In this document: positions 1-6,687 of the stretch, in pieces
Numbering within the stretch: position 1 is the stretch's first letter
Layout: every line of letters begins with the position of its first letter
Assembly: GCA_964509845.1 (NCBI GenBank)
Contig: CAZDZG010000032.1
Location: 1 to 12,016, forward strand
From: WYZ-LMO6 sp964509845
GTDB taxonomy: Archaea > Hadarchaeota > Hadarchaeia > Hadarchaeales > WYZ-LMO6
DNA: 12,016 nucleotides
Direction: 5' to 3'
The notes under the pieces: model-generated
Databases searched by the model: none
What the model was told of the DNA's origin: nothing
The model's input: only the letters and a program-made list of their open reading frames with translations
Position numbers and translations under genes: made by a program

Positions 1-50
1 ATCCCTACGAAAAGGACCATGCCCTGCTGCTCCTCAGGAAGAGTTTTTAG
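1..50 (+). CDS. C-terminal end of an unidentified protein (partial)
   Basis: The frame beginning at position 3 reads PYEKDHALLLLRKSF and ends at TAG (48-50). It is followed 20 bp later by a well-supported gene on the same strand, so this is probably the tail of an upstream gene. Fifteen residues are too few to identify a family. Frame 2 is also open here, but it continues into the next gene and is better explained as that gene's upstream DNA. The stop codon overlaps a T-rich TATA-like box for the next gene. Confidence 0.45.
   Translation, partial: PYEKDHALLLLRKSF
44..49 (+). promoter_or_regulatory. TATA-like box for the MFS gene
   Basis: TTTTTA is centred about 24.5 bp upstream of the ATG at 71, the same spacing as other promoters in this window. 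It overlaps the TAG stop of the preceding partial gene. It predicts transcription starting at or within a few bases of the ATG. Confidence 0.45.
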
Positions 51-70
51 CGGGCGGGCGGAGGAGAGGG

Positions 71-1195
71 ATGAAGAGGGCCCCTCTCCTACTGGCCTGC
101 GCGGCGGTCTTCCTGGACGCGGCGGGGTATGGCATAGTGGTCCCGACCGTTCCCCTCCGGGCCACCGAGCTTAACCTTCCCCCCTTCCTGCTCGGTCTCA
201 TCTTCTCCGCCTACCCCTTGATCCACCTGGTGGTGACCCTCCCCCTTGGCCTCCTCTGCGACAGGTGGGGAAGGAAGAGGGTGCTGGTGCTGGGGATGGT
301 GATGCTCTCGGTCTCCAGCCTCTCCTTTTCCTTCGCTTATTCCTTCCCGCAGCTCTTCCTCAGCCGTGGGGTGCAGGGGATGGCGGCGGCCTCCACCTGG
401 GTGGCCTCCCTTGCCCTCCTGACCGACCTGACCCCCTCCTCCGCTAGGGGCAGGACCCTGGGGTGGGTGACGGCCTCCATGGGGGTGGGGGCCATAGCGG
501 GTCCCCCGCTGGGGGGAGGGATGGCTGAACTGGGGGGTTATCCCCTCCCCTTCAGGTTCTGGTCCCTCCTCTCCCTCCTGCTGGGACTGGCGGCCCTGCT
601 GGTGCTGGAGGAGCCACCCCGCCGGAGCCGCCCCTCCTTTTCCCTCCTCCGGTTCCTGCGTGACCCTGACGCCCTCCTCTCCTGCTCGGTGGCCCTCCTG
701 ATCTGGATGGGGTTCGGCTTCCTGGAGCCCTTCGCCCCTCCCTACCTTTCCTCCCGCCTGGGCCTGACACAGGGGGAGATAGGGGGGATGTTCGGGCTGG
801 CGGCCCTCTTCCTGGCCGTCTCCAGGCCCCTCTTCGGCTTCCTCAGCGACAGGTTCGGGAGGAGGAGGGTGATAGGGTGGGGCCTGCTGGCCTGCGCCTC
901 CTCCTTTCCTCTGGTCCTCTTCGTGGACTCGGTGGCGGAGGTGACGGCGGTCTTCTGCCTGATGGGCCTGGCCATAGGGATCCCCCTCTCCTCCGCCCTT
1001 CCCCTCATCACCGAGGCGGTGCCGGAGGCCGGGGCGGCCTCGGCCCTTTTCCTCATGGCCTACTCGGTGGGGCACCTGGCGGGACCCCTGGCGGGGGGAG
1101 CGGTGCTGGAGAGGTGGAACCTGGCCTCCCTTCTCTACCCCTACTCCCTCCTGCTGCTGGTCCTGGCCCTCCTCTCCCTGAGGGTAAGGAGGTGA
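71..1195 (+). CDS. MFS drug/metabolite exporter, DHA1-like
   Basis: This 374-residue protein is almost entirely hydrophobic and fits the usual 12-helix major facilitator fold. Residues 14-29 (FLDAAGYGIVVPTVPL) match the TM1 motif of the DHA1/vesicular amine transporter group. Motif A is present in both halves: GLLCDRWGRKRV in the loop after TM2 and GFLSDRFGRRRV in the equivalent C-terminal loop. A motif C-like GVGAIAGPPLGG lies near TM5, which is typical of proton-coupled exporters. It should act in the cytoplasmic membrane as an H+-coupled efflux or metabolite carrier; the substrate cannot be read from sequence. The ATG at 71 is preceded by a purine-rich GGAGGAGAGG tract and a TATA-like box at -25. 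It converges on map with 108 bp between them. Confidence 0.9.
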   Translation: MKRAPLLLACAAVFLDAAGYGIVVPTVPLRATELNLPPFLLGLIFSAYPLIHLVVTLPLGLLCDRWGRKRVLVLGMVMLSVSSLSFSFAYSFPQLFLSRGVQGMAAASTWVASLALLTDLTPSSARGRTLGWVTASMGVGAIAGPPLGGGMAELGGYPLPFRFWSLLSLLLGLAALLVLEEPPRRSRPSFSLLRFLRDPDALLSCSVALLIWMGFGFLEPFAPPYLSSRLGLTQGEIGGMFGLAALFLAVSRPLFGFLSDRFGRRRVIGWGLLACASSFPLVLFVDSVAEVTAVFCLMGLAIGIPLSSALPLITEAVPEAGAASALFLMAYSVGHLAGPLAGGAVLERWNLASLLYPYSLLLLVLALLSLRVRR

Positions 1196-1218
1196 GGTCC
1201 GCGGCCGTCGGTGGTCGA

Positions 1219-1247
1219 TTTTTGCTAATTCCGTGGTTGGAGCAAAA
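1219..1247. repeat. Small inverted repeat in convergent intergenic gap
   Basis: TTTTGCT (1220-1226) and AGCAAAA (1241-1247) are perfect inverted copies with a 14-base loop. They lie in the 108-bp gap between the 3' ends of the MFS gene and map. An A/T-containing stem is uncommon in this GC-rich DNA. It could be a transcript-end structure serving either strand, or chance. Nothing else is recognisable in the gap. Confidence 0.3.
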
Positions 1248-1303
1248 CGGGGCTAGCGCACGAGCAAGGTGGCTGGATTGAATGGGCAGCCCTTGGTTCT
1301 GGC

Positions 1304-2200
1304 CTAGACGGTGAGGACCTCGCACCCTTCCTCCGTGATCAGGACGGTGTGCTCGGCCTGCGCGACCTTCCTTCTCGCCCTCTCCACCAGCACGTGGTAG
1401 GGCCAGAGGGCCCCCGTCTCCACCAGCTCCCGCAGGGTGAGCCTCAGCCTGAGCTTGGACATGCGCCTGGCCAGCCACCTCTCGGCGAAGGGGAGGCCGT
1501 CGTACGCCCTCTTCAGGTCCCTGAGGAGCTCCCTGGTCATCCTGAGCCTCACCGGGCGCTCCCTCAGGTACCTGAAGATGAGCACCTCGTTAGTGTCCTC
1601 CACGTATCCCGCCCCCGCGGTCACGAAAGGCTCCAGGGCCACCACCTGTCCCGCCTCCAGTCTCTGCCCCGTCCTCACGTGGGTGTTGGGAATGGTGAGG
1701 CCCGCGTGCAGCGTCCAGCGGGAGAGGCTGTGCCCGGTGAGGTTGGCCACGGGTCTGAACCCAGCCGCCCTGGCCGCCTCCTCTATGGCCCTTCCCACCT
1801 CCCCCGCGTCCACCCCGGGCTTCAGTGCCGCGATGGCGGCCTCCAGGGCCCTCTCGGCGGCCTCCTTCAGTTTCTCCCCCTCCTCATCCGTGGCCACCGT
1901 GAAGGCGGTATCGGCTATGTACCCGTCCAGGTGGGCCCCCAGGTCCACCTTCACCAGATCTCCCTCCTTGATCACCGTGGGATCGTCGGCGGGCGGACTG
2001 TAGTGGGCGGCCACTTCGTTCAGGGAGACGTTGCAGGGGAAGGCGGGTTTGGCCCCCTTCTCCTGAATGAGCCTCTCCGCCTCCTCCGCTATCCTGACCA
2101 GTGACTCCCCCACCCTCACCATGGGCCTGATCCTCTCCCTGACCTCCGCCAGAAGCTTCCCCACCCTGCGGTAGCTTTCCAGTTCCTGCTCCTGGAGCAT
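1304..2200 (-). CDS. map: Methionine aminopeptidase, type II
   Basis: This cytosolic dinuclear metalloprotease removes the initiator methionine from nascent proteins. Starting at the ATG at 2200 the protein has 298 residues, the usual archaeal length. All five metal ligands of the family are visible: D86 (VDLGAH), D97 (IADTAF), H157 (TGHSLSRWTLHAG), E190 (ALEPF) and E283 (AEHTVLI). The substrate-pocket histidine is H66 (AAHYSP). The insertion between the last two ligands, about residues 205-265, is the helical subdomain that defines type II. A GTG codon one position upstream (2203) is possible, but the TATA box at 2223-2228 lies 25.5 bp from the ATG, the spacing seen elsewhere here. It follows the trk operon on the same strand after a 30-bp gap with its own promoter. 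Confidence 0.96.
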   Translation of the reverse strand: MLQEQELESYRRVGKLLAEVRERIRPMVRVGESLVRIAEEAERLIQEKGAKPAFPCNVSLNEVAAHYSPPADDPTVIKEGDLVKVDLGAHLDGYIADTAFTVATDEEGEKLKEAAERALEAAIAALKPGVDAGEVGRAIEEAARAAGFRPVANLTGHSLSRWTLHAGLTIPNTHVRTGQRLEAGQVVALEPFVTAGAGYVEDTNEVLIFRYLRERPVRLRMTRELLRDLKRAYDGLPFAERWLARRMSKLRLRLTLRELVETGALWPYHVLVERARRKVAQAEHTVLITEEGCEVLTV

Positions 2201-2222
2201 CACCGTTGTCGGAAGGTCGGTG

Positions 2223-2228
2223 TTTTAT
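2223..2228 (-). promoter_or_regulatory. TATA box for map
   Basis: On the minus strand the sequence reads GGATAAAACA, with ATAAAA centred 25.5 bp upstream of the map ATG at 2200. It lies in the 30-bp gap immediately after the stop codon of the upstream OB-fold gene, so map need not depend on trk read-through. Confidence 0.65.
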
Positions 2229-2230
2229 CC

Positions 2231-2737
2231 TTACCGCTCGCTCTCCGGGGAGTAACCCAGGAAGGGCTCCTTTCTCCTCAGGCTGGGGAGAAGGAGGAGG
2301 GAGAGGGCCGCCGCCATCACGGCCAGGGAGAGGGCCAGCAGGCGGAGGTCGAGGGGCCGGTCGATCCGGTGCCCCTCCTCCAGCACCAGCAGGTTCTCGG
2401 CGTGCAGGTCCGGCTCCCCCCCGTGCTCCACGCAGCGTGCGCGGAAGATACCCGTCACCTCCACCCTGTCCCCCACGTGGAGGTGATCCCCCACCACCCT
2501 TATCCCCTCCGCCAGCTCCCGGGGACACCAGACCCCCAGGCTCCATCCGTTCTCCCAGAGGTTGAGCCAGACGTGGGAGCCCCTGTCCAGCCTTCCCACC
2601 ACCTCCCCCCTCACCGTCACCCTCCCTCCGTCCCACCGCTCCGGGCTCCGGTTGAGGTCCTCCAGGGAGGTGGCCGAGACCCCCGGAAGAAGCAGGAGGC
2701 AGAGGAGCAGGCAGGGAAGGACCCAGCGGACCTTCAT
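2231..2737 (-). CDS. Signal-anchored OB-fold protein of the trk operon
   Basis: The 168-residue product begins MKVRWVLPCLLLCLLLLPGV, a clear signal peptide of about 22 residues. Residues about 24-122 look like an OB-fold domain: SPERWDGGRVTVRGEVVGRL, then a strand with VWLNLWENGWSLGVW, then GDRVEVTGIFRARC, a pattern seen in extracytoplasmic bOF/tRNA_anti-like domains. A single membrane helix follows at about 129-151, then a short cytoplasmic tail containing RRKEPFLGY. The domain should therefore face outside. Its ATG (2737-2735) overlaps the trkH TGA in an ATGA arrangement, so translation is probably coupled and the protein may work with TrkH. The OB-fold assignment is from pattern only. No exact function is known to me; a chaperone, ligand-sensing or assembly role at the transporter is inference. 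Confidence 0.85.
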   Translation of the reverse strand: MKVRWVLPCLLLCLLLLPGVSATSLEDLNRSPERWDGGRVTVRGEVVGRLDRGSHVWLNLWENGWSLGVWCPRELAEGIRVVGDHLHVGDRVEVTGIFRARCVEHGGEPDLHAENLLVLEEGHRIDRPLDLRLLALSLAVMAAALSLLLLPSLRRKEPFLGYSPESER

Positions 2738-4236
2738 TCCATCCTCCTCTGGGGGCCCAGGAAAAGGGCGATGAGGAAGACCAGGACGGCGATCACCTCC
2801 AGCCTTCCCATCCACATCAGCAGCATGTAGGCGACCTTGAGGCCGGCGGGCATGGAGGGGGAGGTGATGCCGCAGCTGAGGCCCACGTTGCAGAGGGCGG
2901 AGGAGGTCTCGAACATGGCCCGCTCGGCCCCGTACCCGTAGGCCATGGTGAGCAGGCTCCCGGCGGCGAACAGGAGGAGGTAGGAGGTGGCCACCAGGGC
3001 CGCACCCCTCACCACGGAGGGGGTGAGGGGAGAGTCCCTGAGGTGGTGGAACTTCTCCCCCACCACCGCCGTCCTGGGGAGGAAGGGACGTCTGAGCTCG
3101 AGCAGGAGGGACTTGAGCAGGATCCCCACCCTGAGGGACTTGATCCCCCCCGAGGTGGAGTTGGCGCATCCCCCTACCAGCATGGCCAGGGAGAGCAGGA
3201 AGAGGAGGTGGAGGGGCCAGAGCAGGGCGAGGTGGAGGGACGGAACGGTGGAGAAGCCGGTGGTGGTCTGGGCGGAGAGGAGCTGGAAAATCCCCCTCCT
3301 GAAGAGGGCCTCGGCGGAGGGGTAGATCCCCCTGAGGGAGAGAACGGCGAGGGCCCCGAAGAGGAGGGTGATGAGGAAGAAGACCCTCACCTCCGTGTTC
3401 CTGAGGAGCTCGCCCCTCCTTCCGGTGAGGAGGGCGTAATGCAGGTTGAAGTTCAGGGCCCCTATCACCATCATGACCATCGCCGCGATCTCGTAGATCA
3501 CCCCGTGGTAGTACAGGAGGTTCTGGGAGCGGGTGCTGAAGCCCCCGGTGGCGTATGCGGTGAAGGAGTGGCAGACCCCGTCGAAGAAGGCGGTGCCCGG
3601 ATCCACCCCCTCGTAGATTCCGGCCAGGGTGAACATCACCGCCCCGATCAGGAAGAAGGTGAAGGCCATGCCGAAGATGAGCCTGGTGGTGCGGACCACG
3701 CTGGGCCTTATTCCCTCCTCCCTGGCCTCCCCCCTGAAGGCCAGCACGCTGCTTACCTCCGTCCTCCCCAGCACGGCCAGGGAGACCACCACGATTCCCA
3801 CCCCATCTCCCAGGAACTGGAGGAGATGGCGGTGGAAGTGGATGGACCGCGCCAGGTGGTCGGGATCGGTGACCAAGCTAAGCCCCGTTCCGGTGAAGCC
3901 GCTCAGGGACTCGAAGCAGGAATCGAGAAGGGAGGAGCAGGCCCCTCCCAGCCAGAGGGGGAGGGAGGCGAGCAGGGAGGCCGAGAGCCAGGCCAGGGCC
4001 ACCAGGCAAAGGGCGTGCTTGAGCTCCATGGCCTCCCCCGCCTCGCAGCGGGAGAGGAGGTTGCCCAGCAGCAGGGTGAGGCCGGAGGTGAGGAGGAAGG
4101 GGGGGATGGTGTCGGGCTCCCCGTACAGGAGGGCGGGGATCAGGGGGAGCAGGAAGACCAGGGAGAGGAGGCGGAAGATCCTCCCCAGCTGGTGGAGGAT
4201 GATCCCCCAGTCCTCGCCCGTGAGACGGAAGAGCAA
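2734..4236 (-). CDS. trkH: Trk-type potassium uptake channel subunit TrkH
   Basis: This 500-residue integral membrane protein is the K+-conducting subunit of the Trk/Ktr family. The four pore loops with their filter glycines are visible: FTGTGLS (114-120), TAYATGGFS (226-234), TTTGFS (324-329) and CNVGLSC (449-455). Other family hallmarks are present: GDGVGIVV (143-150, usually GGMGI), the conserved GGCANSTSGGIKSLR stretch (355-369) that corresponds to the gating-loop region, and MGRLE (476-480). The start is TTG (4236-4234), supported by a GAGGTG Shine-Dalgarno match 5-6 bases upstream; it lies 9 bp after the stop of the 49-residue gene. The stop overlaps the next start by ATGA. TrkA, encoded two genes upstream, is its expected cytoplasmic regulator. 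Confidence 0.95.
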   Translation of the reverse strand: MLFRLTGEDWGIILHQLGRIFRLLSLVFLLPLIPALLYGEPDTIPPFLLTSGLTLLLGNLLSRCEAGEAMELKHALCLVALAWLSASLLASLPLWLGGACSSLLDSCFESLSGFTGTGLSLVTDPDHLARSIHFHRHLLQFLGDGVGIVVVSLAVLGRTEVSSVLAFRGEAREEGIRPSVVRTTRLIFGMAFTFFLIGAVMFTLAGIYEGVDPGTAFFDGVCHSFTAYATGGFSTRSQNLLYYHGVIYEIAAMVMMVIGALNFNLHYALLTGRRGELLRNTEVRVFFLITLLFGALAVLSLRGIYPSAEALFRRGIFQLLSAQTTTGFSTVPSLHLALLWPLHLLFLLSLAMLVGGCANSTSGGIKSLRVGILLKSLLLELRRPFLPRTAVVGEKFHHLRDSPLTPSVVRGAALVATSYLLLFAAGSLLTMAYGYGAERAMFETSSALCNVGLSCGITSPSMPAGLKVAYMLLMWMGRLEVIAVLVFLIALFLGPQRRME

Positions 4237-4245
4237 GGGGACACC

Positions 4246-4395
4246 TCAGGGGGAGGAAAGGATGACCACCAGGGAGCAGAGGAGGGCCAGCAGAAGGAGG
4301 ACGGAGAGGGCGGTGAAGAACTCCAGCAGCACCCCGCTCAGGAAGTCGAAGTTCCTTTTCAGGAACTCCCTTATCCCCAGTTTCCTGAGGCCCAT
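4246..4395 (-). CDS. 49-residue single-helix membrane protein between trkA and trkH
   Basis: An ATG at 4395 opens a 49-codon frame ending in TGA at 4246. It reads MGLRKLGIREFLKRNFDFLS, then a strongly hydrophobic helix of about 25 residues (about 21-46, with LSVLLLLALLCSLVV), ending ILSSP. The N-terminus is basic, which by the positive-inside rule places it in the cytoplasm. It fits snugly: one base after the trkA TAA and 9 bp before the trkH start, with an AAGGAG Shine-Dalgarno match inside the trkA 3' end. Together these make it a real gene despite its size. It resembles small accessory subunits such as KdpF only in size and position. I do not recognise the family; a TrkH-associated subunit is inferred from context. 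Confidence 0.78.
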   Translation of the reverse strand: MGLRKLGIREFLKRNFDFLSGVLLEFFTALSVLLLLALLCSLVVILSSP

Positions 4396-4396
4396 T

Positions 4397-5065
4397 TTAC
4401 CTACTCCTTATCAGCTCCACCAGCTTGGCTATGGCCTCCTCCTTGCCCATGATCGCCACGATGTCCCCGGCCTCCAGCCGGCTGTCCCCCTTCGGAACCA
4501 CCAGCTCCCCGTTCCTGTAGATCATCCCTATGATGCACCCCCTGGGGATGGTGAGCTCGGAGAGCCTTTTGTTCACCACCTTGGACCCCTCCGGGATCCT
4601 TATCTCCGCCGCCGTCATGGGGGTTTCGGAGAGGAAGATGGAGGTGGTGCCGGGGAGGGAGATGGCGTTCTCCAGCACCATGGAGGTCACGTGGGTGGGG
4701 CTCACGACGAGGTCGATCGGGAAGCTCCTCGCCATCTTGGCCAGCTCCGGATCCTCCACCCTGGCCATCACCAGCGGGACCCCGTAGATGTTCTTGGCCA
4801 GCTGGCAGGCCACGATGTTGTCGTTGTCGTTGCCCGTAACCCCCACGAACACGTCCGCCTCCCTCACCCTGGCCTCCTCCAGCACCTCCTTCTCCGTGGT
4901 GTCCCCGTGGATGACGAGGGCGTTCAGCCTTTCCGCCAGCCTTTCGCAGACCTCGGGATTCTTGTCCACCACCACCACATCCATCCCCTTCTTGGTGAGC
5001 ATCTCCGCTAGGTGGGACCCCACCCTTCCCCCACCGGCGATGAGAACCAGCTTGGGCTTTTTCAT
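4397..5065 (-). CDS. trkA: Trk system NAD-binding regulatory subunit TrkA (RCK)
   Basis: This 222-residue cytoplasmic protein gates TrkH in response to nucleotides. The N-terminal RCK_N/Rossmann domain (1 to about 130) has the glycine-rich loop IAGGGRVGSHLAE (9-21). An acidic residue, D34 in VVVDKNPE, sits at the end of beta-2 where NAD(H) ribose would bind, and GDTT (54-57) and TGNDNDNIVACQLAK (77-91) are typical of the family. The RCK_C domain follows (about 140-222), with EIRIPEGSKVVNKRLSEL and EAGDIVAIMG. It has the usual length for a single-RCK TrkA. It is the first gene of an operon running trkA, 49-residue membrane protein, trkH, OB-fold protein. A TTTAAA box lies 27.5 bp upstream of the ATG. 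It is divergent from the thioredoxin gene. Confidence 0.96.
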   Translation of the reverse strand: MKKPKLVLIAGGGRVGSHLAEMLTKKGMDVVVVDKNPEVCERLAERLNALVIHGDTTEKEVLEEARVREADVFVGVTGNDNDNIVACQLAKNIYGVPLVMARVEDPELAKMARSFPIDLVVSPTHVTSMVLENAISLPGTTSIFLSETPMTAAEIRIPEGSKVVNKRLSELTIPRGCIIGMIYRNGELVVPKGDSRLEAGDIVAIMGKEEAIAKLVELIRSR

Positions 5066-5089
5066 CCTCTCTTTCCTTGGGGTGCCCTC

Positions 5090-5095
5090 TTTAAA
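5090..5095 (-). promoter_or_regulatory. TATA box for the trk operon
   Basis: CTTTAAAG (5089-5096) is palindromic, with its centre 27.5 bp upstream of the trkA ATG. A GGT-T-ACC palindrome (5096-5102) abuts it on the upstream side, in the BRE/operator position. Transcription is predicted to begin at or next to the start codon. Confidence 0.7.
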
Positions 5096-5136
5096 GGTTA
5101 CCTAAAAGGGTTTTCGGAGGTCTGGGCCTGGGAAGG

Positions 5137-5142
5137 TATATA
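5137..5142 (+). promoter_or_regulatory. TATA box for the thioredoxin gene
   Basis: GTATATAG, with core TATATA, is centred 25.5 bp upstream of the ATG at 5165, with purine-rich GGGAAGG in the BRE position just before it. This is the best consensus TATA box in the window. It supports the 5165 start over the internal ATG at 5243, which also has a GGAG-like tract upstream. Confidence 0.75.
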
Positions 5143-5164
5143 GGAAGGGGAGGGGAGGAAAGAG

Positions 5165-5575
5165 ATGGACGATGAGGAGCTGGAGAGGATACGGGAGAGG
5201 AAGCTCAGGGAGCTGGAGGAGAGGCTCCTCAGGAGAAGGGAGATGAGCGCACCCGTGGAGCTCACGGAGGAGAGCTTCGACAGGTTCATAAGGGAGAACC
5301 CCAGGGCGGTGGTGGATTTCTGGGCCGCCTGGTGTCCCCCCTGCCGGATCCTGGCCCCGGTGGTGGAGGAGCTGGCCAGGAAGTACGCCGGGAAGGTGGC
5401 CTTTGGAAAGCTCAACGTGGACGAGCACCCCTCCGTGGCCGAGCGCTACGGGATCATGAGCATCCCCACCCTCCTCTACTTCAGGGATGGCAGGCTGGTG
5501 GACGAGACGGTGGGCGCCCTTCCCTCCCAGGTCATCGAGGAGAGGGTGAAGAGGCTTTTAGAGGTTCAGGTGTGA
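5165..5575 (+). CDS. Thioredoxin with N-terminal helical extension, WCPPC active site
   Basis: This 136-residue cytosolic thiol-disulfide oxidoreductase has a thioredoxin domain at about 31-136. Visible features are VVDFWAAWCPPC (49-60) with redox cysteines C57 and C60, the buried acid D51, and the cis-proline P101 in MSIPTLLYF. A D/E/R-rich helix of about 27 residues precedes the domain (DDEELERIRERKLRELEERL) and looks like a coiled coil for oligomerisation or partner binding. The active site is WCPPC rather than WCGPC; this dipeptide influences redox potential. A likely electron acceptor is the peroxiredoxin encoded in this window, though that is inference. It is monocistronic with its own TATA box, and its 3' end overlaps the GTPase gene on the other strand by 10 bp. 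Confidence 0.93.
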   Translation: MDDEELERIRERKLRELEERLLRRREMSAPVELTEESFDRFIRENPRAVVDFWAAWCPPCRILAPVVEELARKYAGKVAFGKLNVDEHPSVAERYGIMSIPTLLYFRDGRLVDETVGALPSQVIEERVKRLLEVQV

Positions 5576-6687
5576 AGCTCCACCACGTCCCCGTCCTGAA
5601 GGGGATAGTCCCTTGAGACCCACTGCCCAGGGAAGCGCGTGGAGCCCCACACCCTCACCGCCCTTAGCTCCTTCTCCAGCTCCTTGTGGATGGCCCTGGC
5701 CACGTCCAGGGGGGTGGCTCCCCTGCGGAGCACCAGCGGCTTGTCGGAGGGTTCCTCGTTCGGCTTCTTGGTGTAAACCCTTATCAGCCCCAGGCTCTCG
5801 AAGATCTCCCTCTTCACCTCCTCTACTGGCCTCCCCGCGTCTATCACCCTGTACGGAACCCCCTCCAGCCTGGCGGGGCAGAGATCGGTCTTGGTCAGGA
5901 GGATGAAGCAGGGGCGGTAGACCACCGAGCCCTCCAGCAACTCCTCCAGGGTGCGCAGGTCCACCCTCTCCTCCACCACCACCAGGGCGTTGTGGATCCT
6001 GTGCTCCCTCAGGAGCTCCATCACCCCCTCCCTCCCGCCCTCCACCAGCTCCTCCCCCCTCAGGACGATCCCTCCCTCCTCCCTCCGCTGGATGGTCACC
6101 CTGGGAGGGGAGCGGTTGAGCCTCACTCCCCCCTCCTCCAGCTCCCTCACCAGGATCTCCAGCTGGCGGAGGGGATCGGAGGAGGCATCCAGCACCAGGG
6201 CGATCACGTCGGCGTTCCTGGCCGCGCTTAGCGGCCTGGCCCCCAGCCCCCTGCCCAGGCTCGACCCCTCCACCAGCGAGGGCACCTCCACCAGCTGGAT
6301 CTGCACGTCCTCGTACTCCATCATTCCCGGAACGGGAACCCTGGTGGTGAAGGGGTAGTCCGCCACCTCCGGTTTGGCCCCCGTGAGCCTGCGCAGGAGG
6401 GTGGACTTGCCGGAGTTGGGAAGGCCCACCAGCGCCACCTGGGCGCATCCCTCCTTCTTCACGGCGAACCCCACCCCCCTCCCTTTCACCTTCCTCTCCC
6501 TCTCCTCCAGCTCCTCCCTGAGCTTGGCCAGCCTCCGCTTGAGCATCCTCAGCAGCTTCTCCGTACCCTTGTGCTTGGGAGCGATCCTTATCAGCTCCTC
6601 CGTGGCCCTGATCTTCTCCTCCAGCGTCCTGGCCTGAAGGTACCTCTGCTCCGCCTTGAAGTACTCGGGGGGAAGATTGGCGGGCAC
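5566..6687 (-). CDS. OBG/DRG-family GTPase with TGS domain
   Basis: This 373-residue protein begins with a basic helical region (1 to about 75) containing the family signature PPEYFKAEQRY and APKHKGTEKL. A G domain follows: P-loop GLPNSGKST (88-96), switch I YPFTTRVPVPG (111-121), and G4 motif TKTD (265-268). G3 is degenerate, EVPSLVEG (134-141) rather than DxPG. A TGS domain (about 302-373) ends GDVVELHT. Relatives (DRG, Rbg, Obg-like) bind ribosomes or RNA and act in translation quality control. The start is GTG at 6687, directly after the thyX TAG with no gap, so it is cotranscribed with thyX and probably translationally coupled. Its stop lies inside the last codons of the thioredoxin gene on the opposite strand. 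Confidence 0.92.
   Translation of the reverse strand: MPANLPPEYFKAEQRYLQARTLEEKIRATEELIRIAPKHKGTEKLLRMLKRRLAKLREELEERERKVKGRGVGFAVKKEGCAQVALVGLPNSGKSTLLRRLTGAKPEVADYPFTTRVPVPGMMEYEDVQIQLVEVPSLVEGSSLGRGLGARPLSAARNADVIALVLDASSDPLRQLEILVRELEEGGVRLNRSPPRVTIQRREEGGIVLRGEELVEGGREGVMELLREHRIHNALVVVEERVDLRTLEELLEGSVVYRPCFILLTKTDLCPARLEGVPYRVIDAGRPVEEVKREIFESLGLIRVYTKKPNEEPSDKPLVLRRGATPLDVARAIHKELEKELRAVRVWGSTRFPGQWVSRDYPLQDGDVVELHT

Noticed and set aside
89..1075. A 328-codon minus-strand frame opposite the MFS gene
   Set aside because: It is a low-complexity H/G/E/P/Q product opposite a clear membrane transporter, with no recognisable motif.
3043..4452. A 469-codon open frame on the plus strand opposite trkH
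   Set aside because: It mirrors trkH, whose pore motifs are certain. Its E/G/P-rich composition is the expected antisense product of a GC-rich, purine-biased gene.
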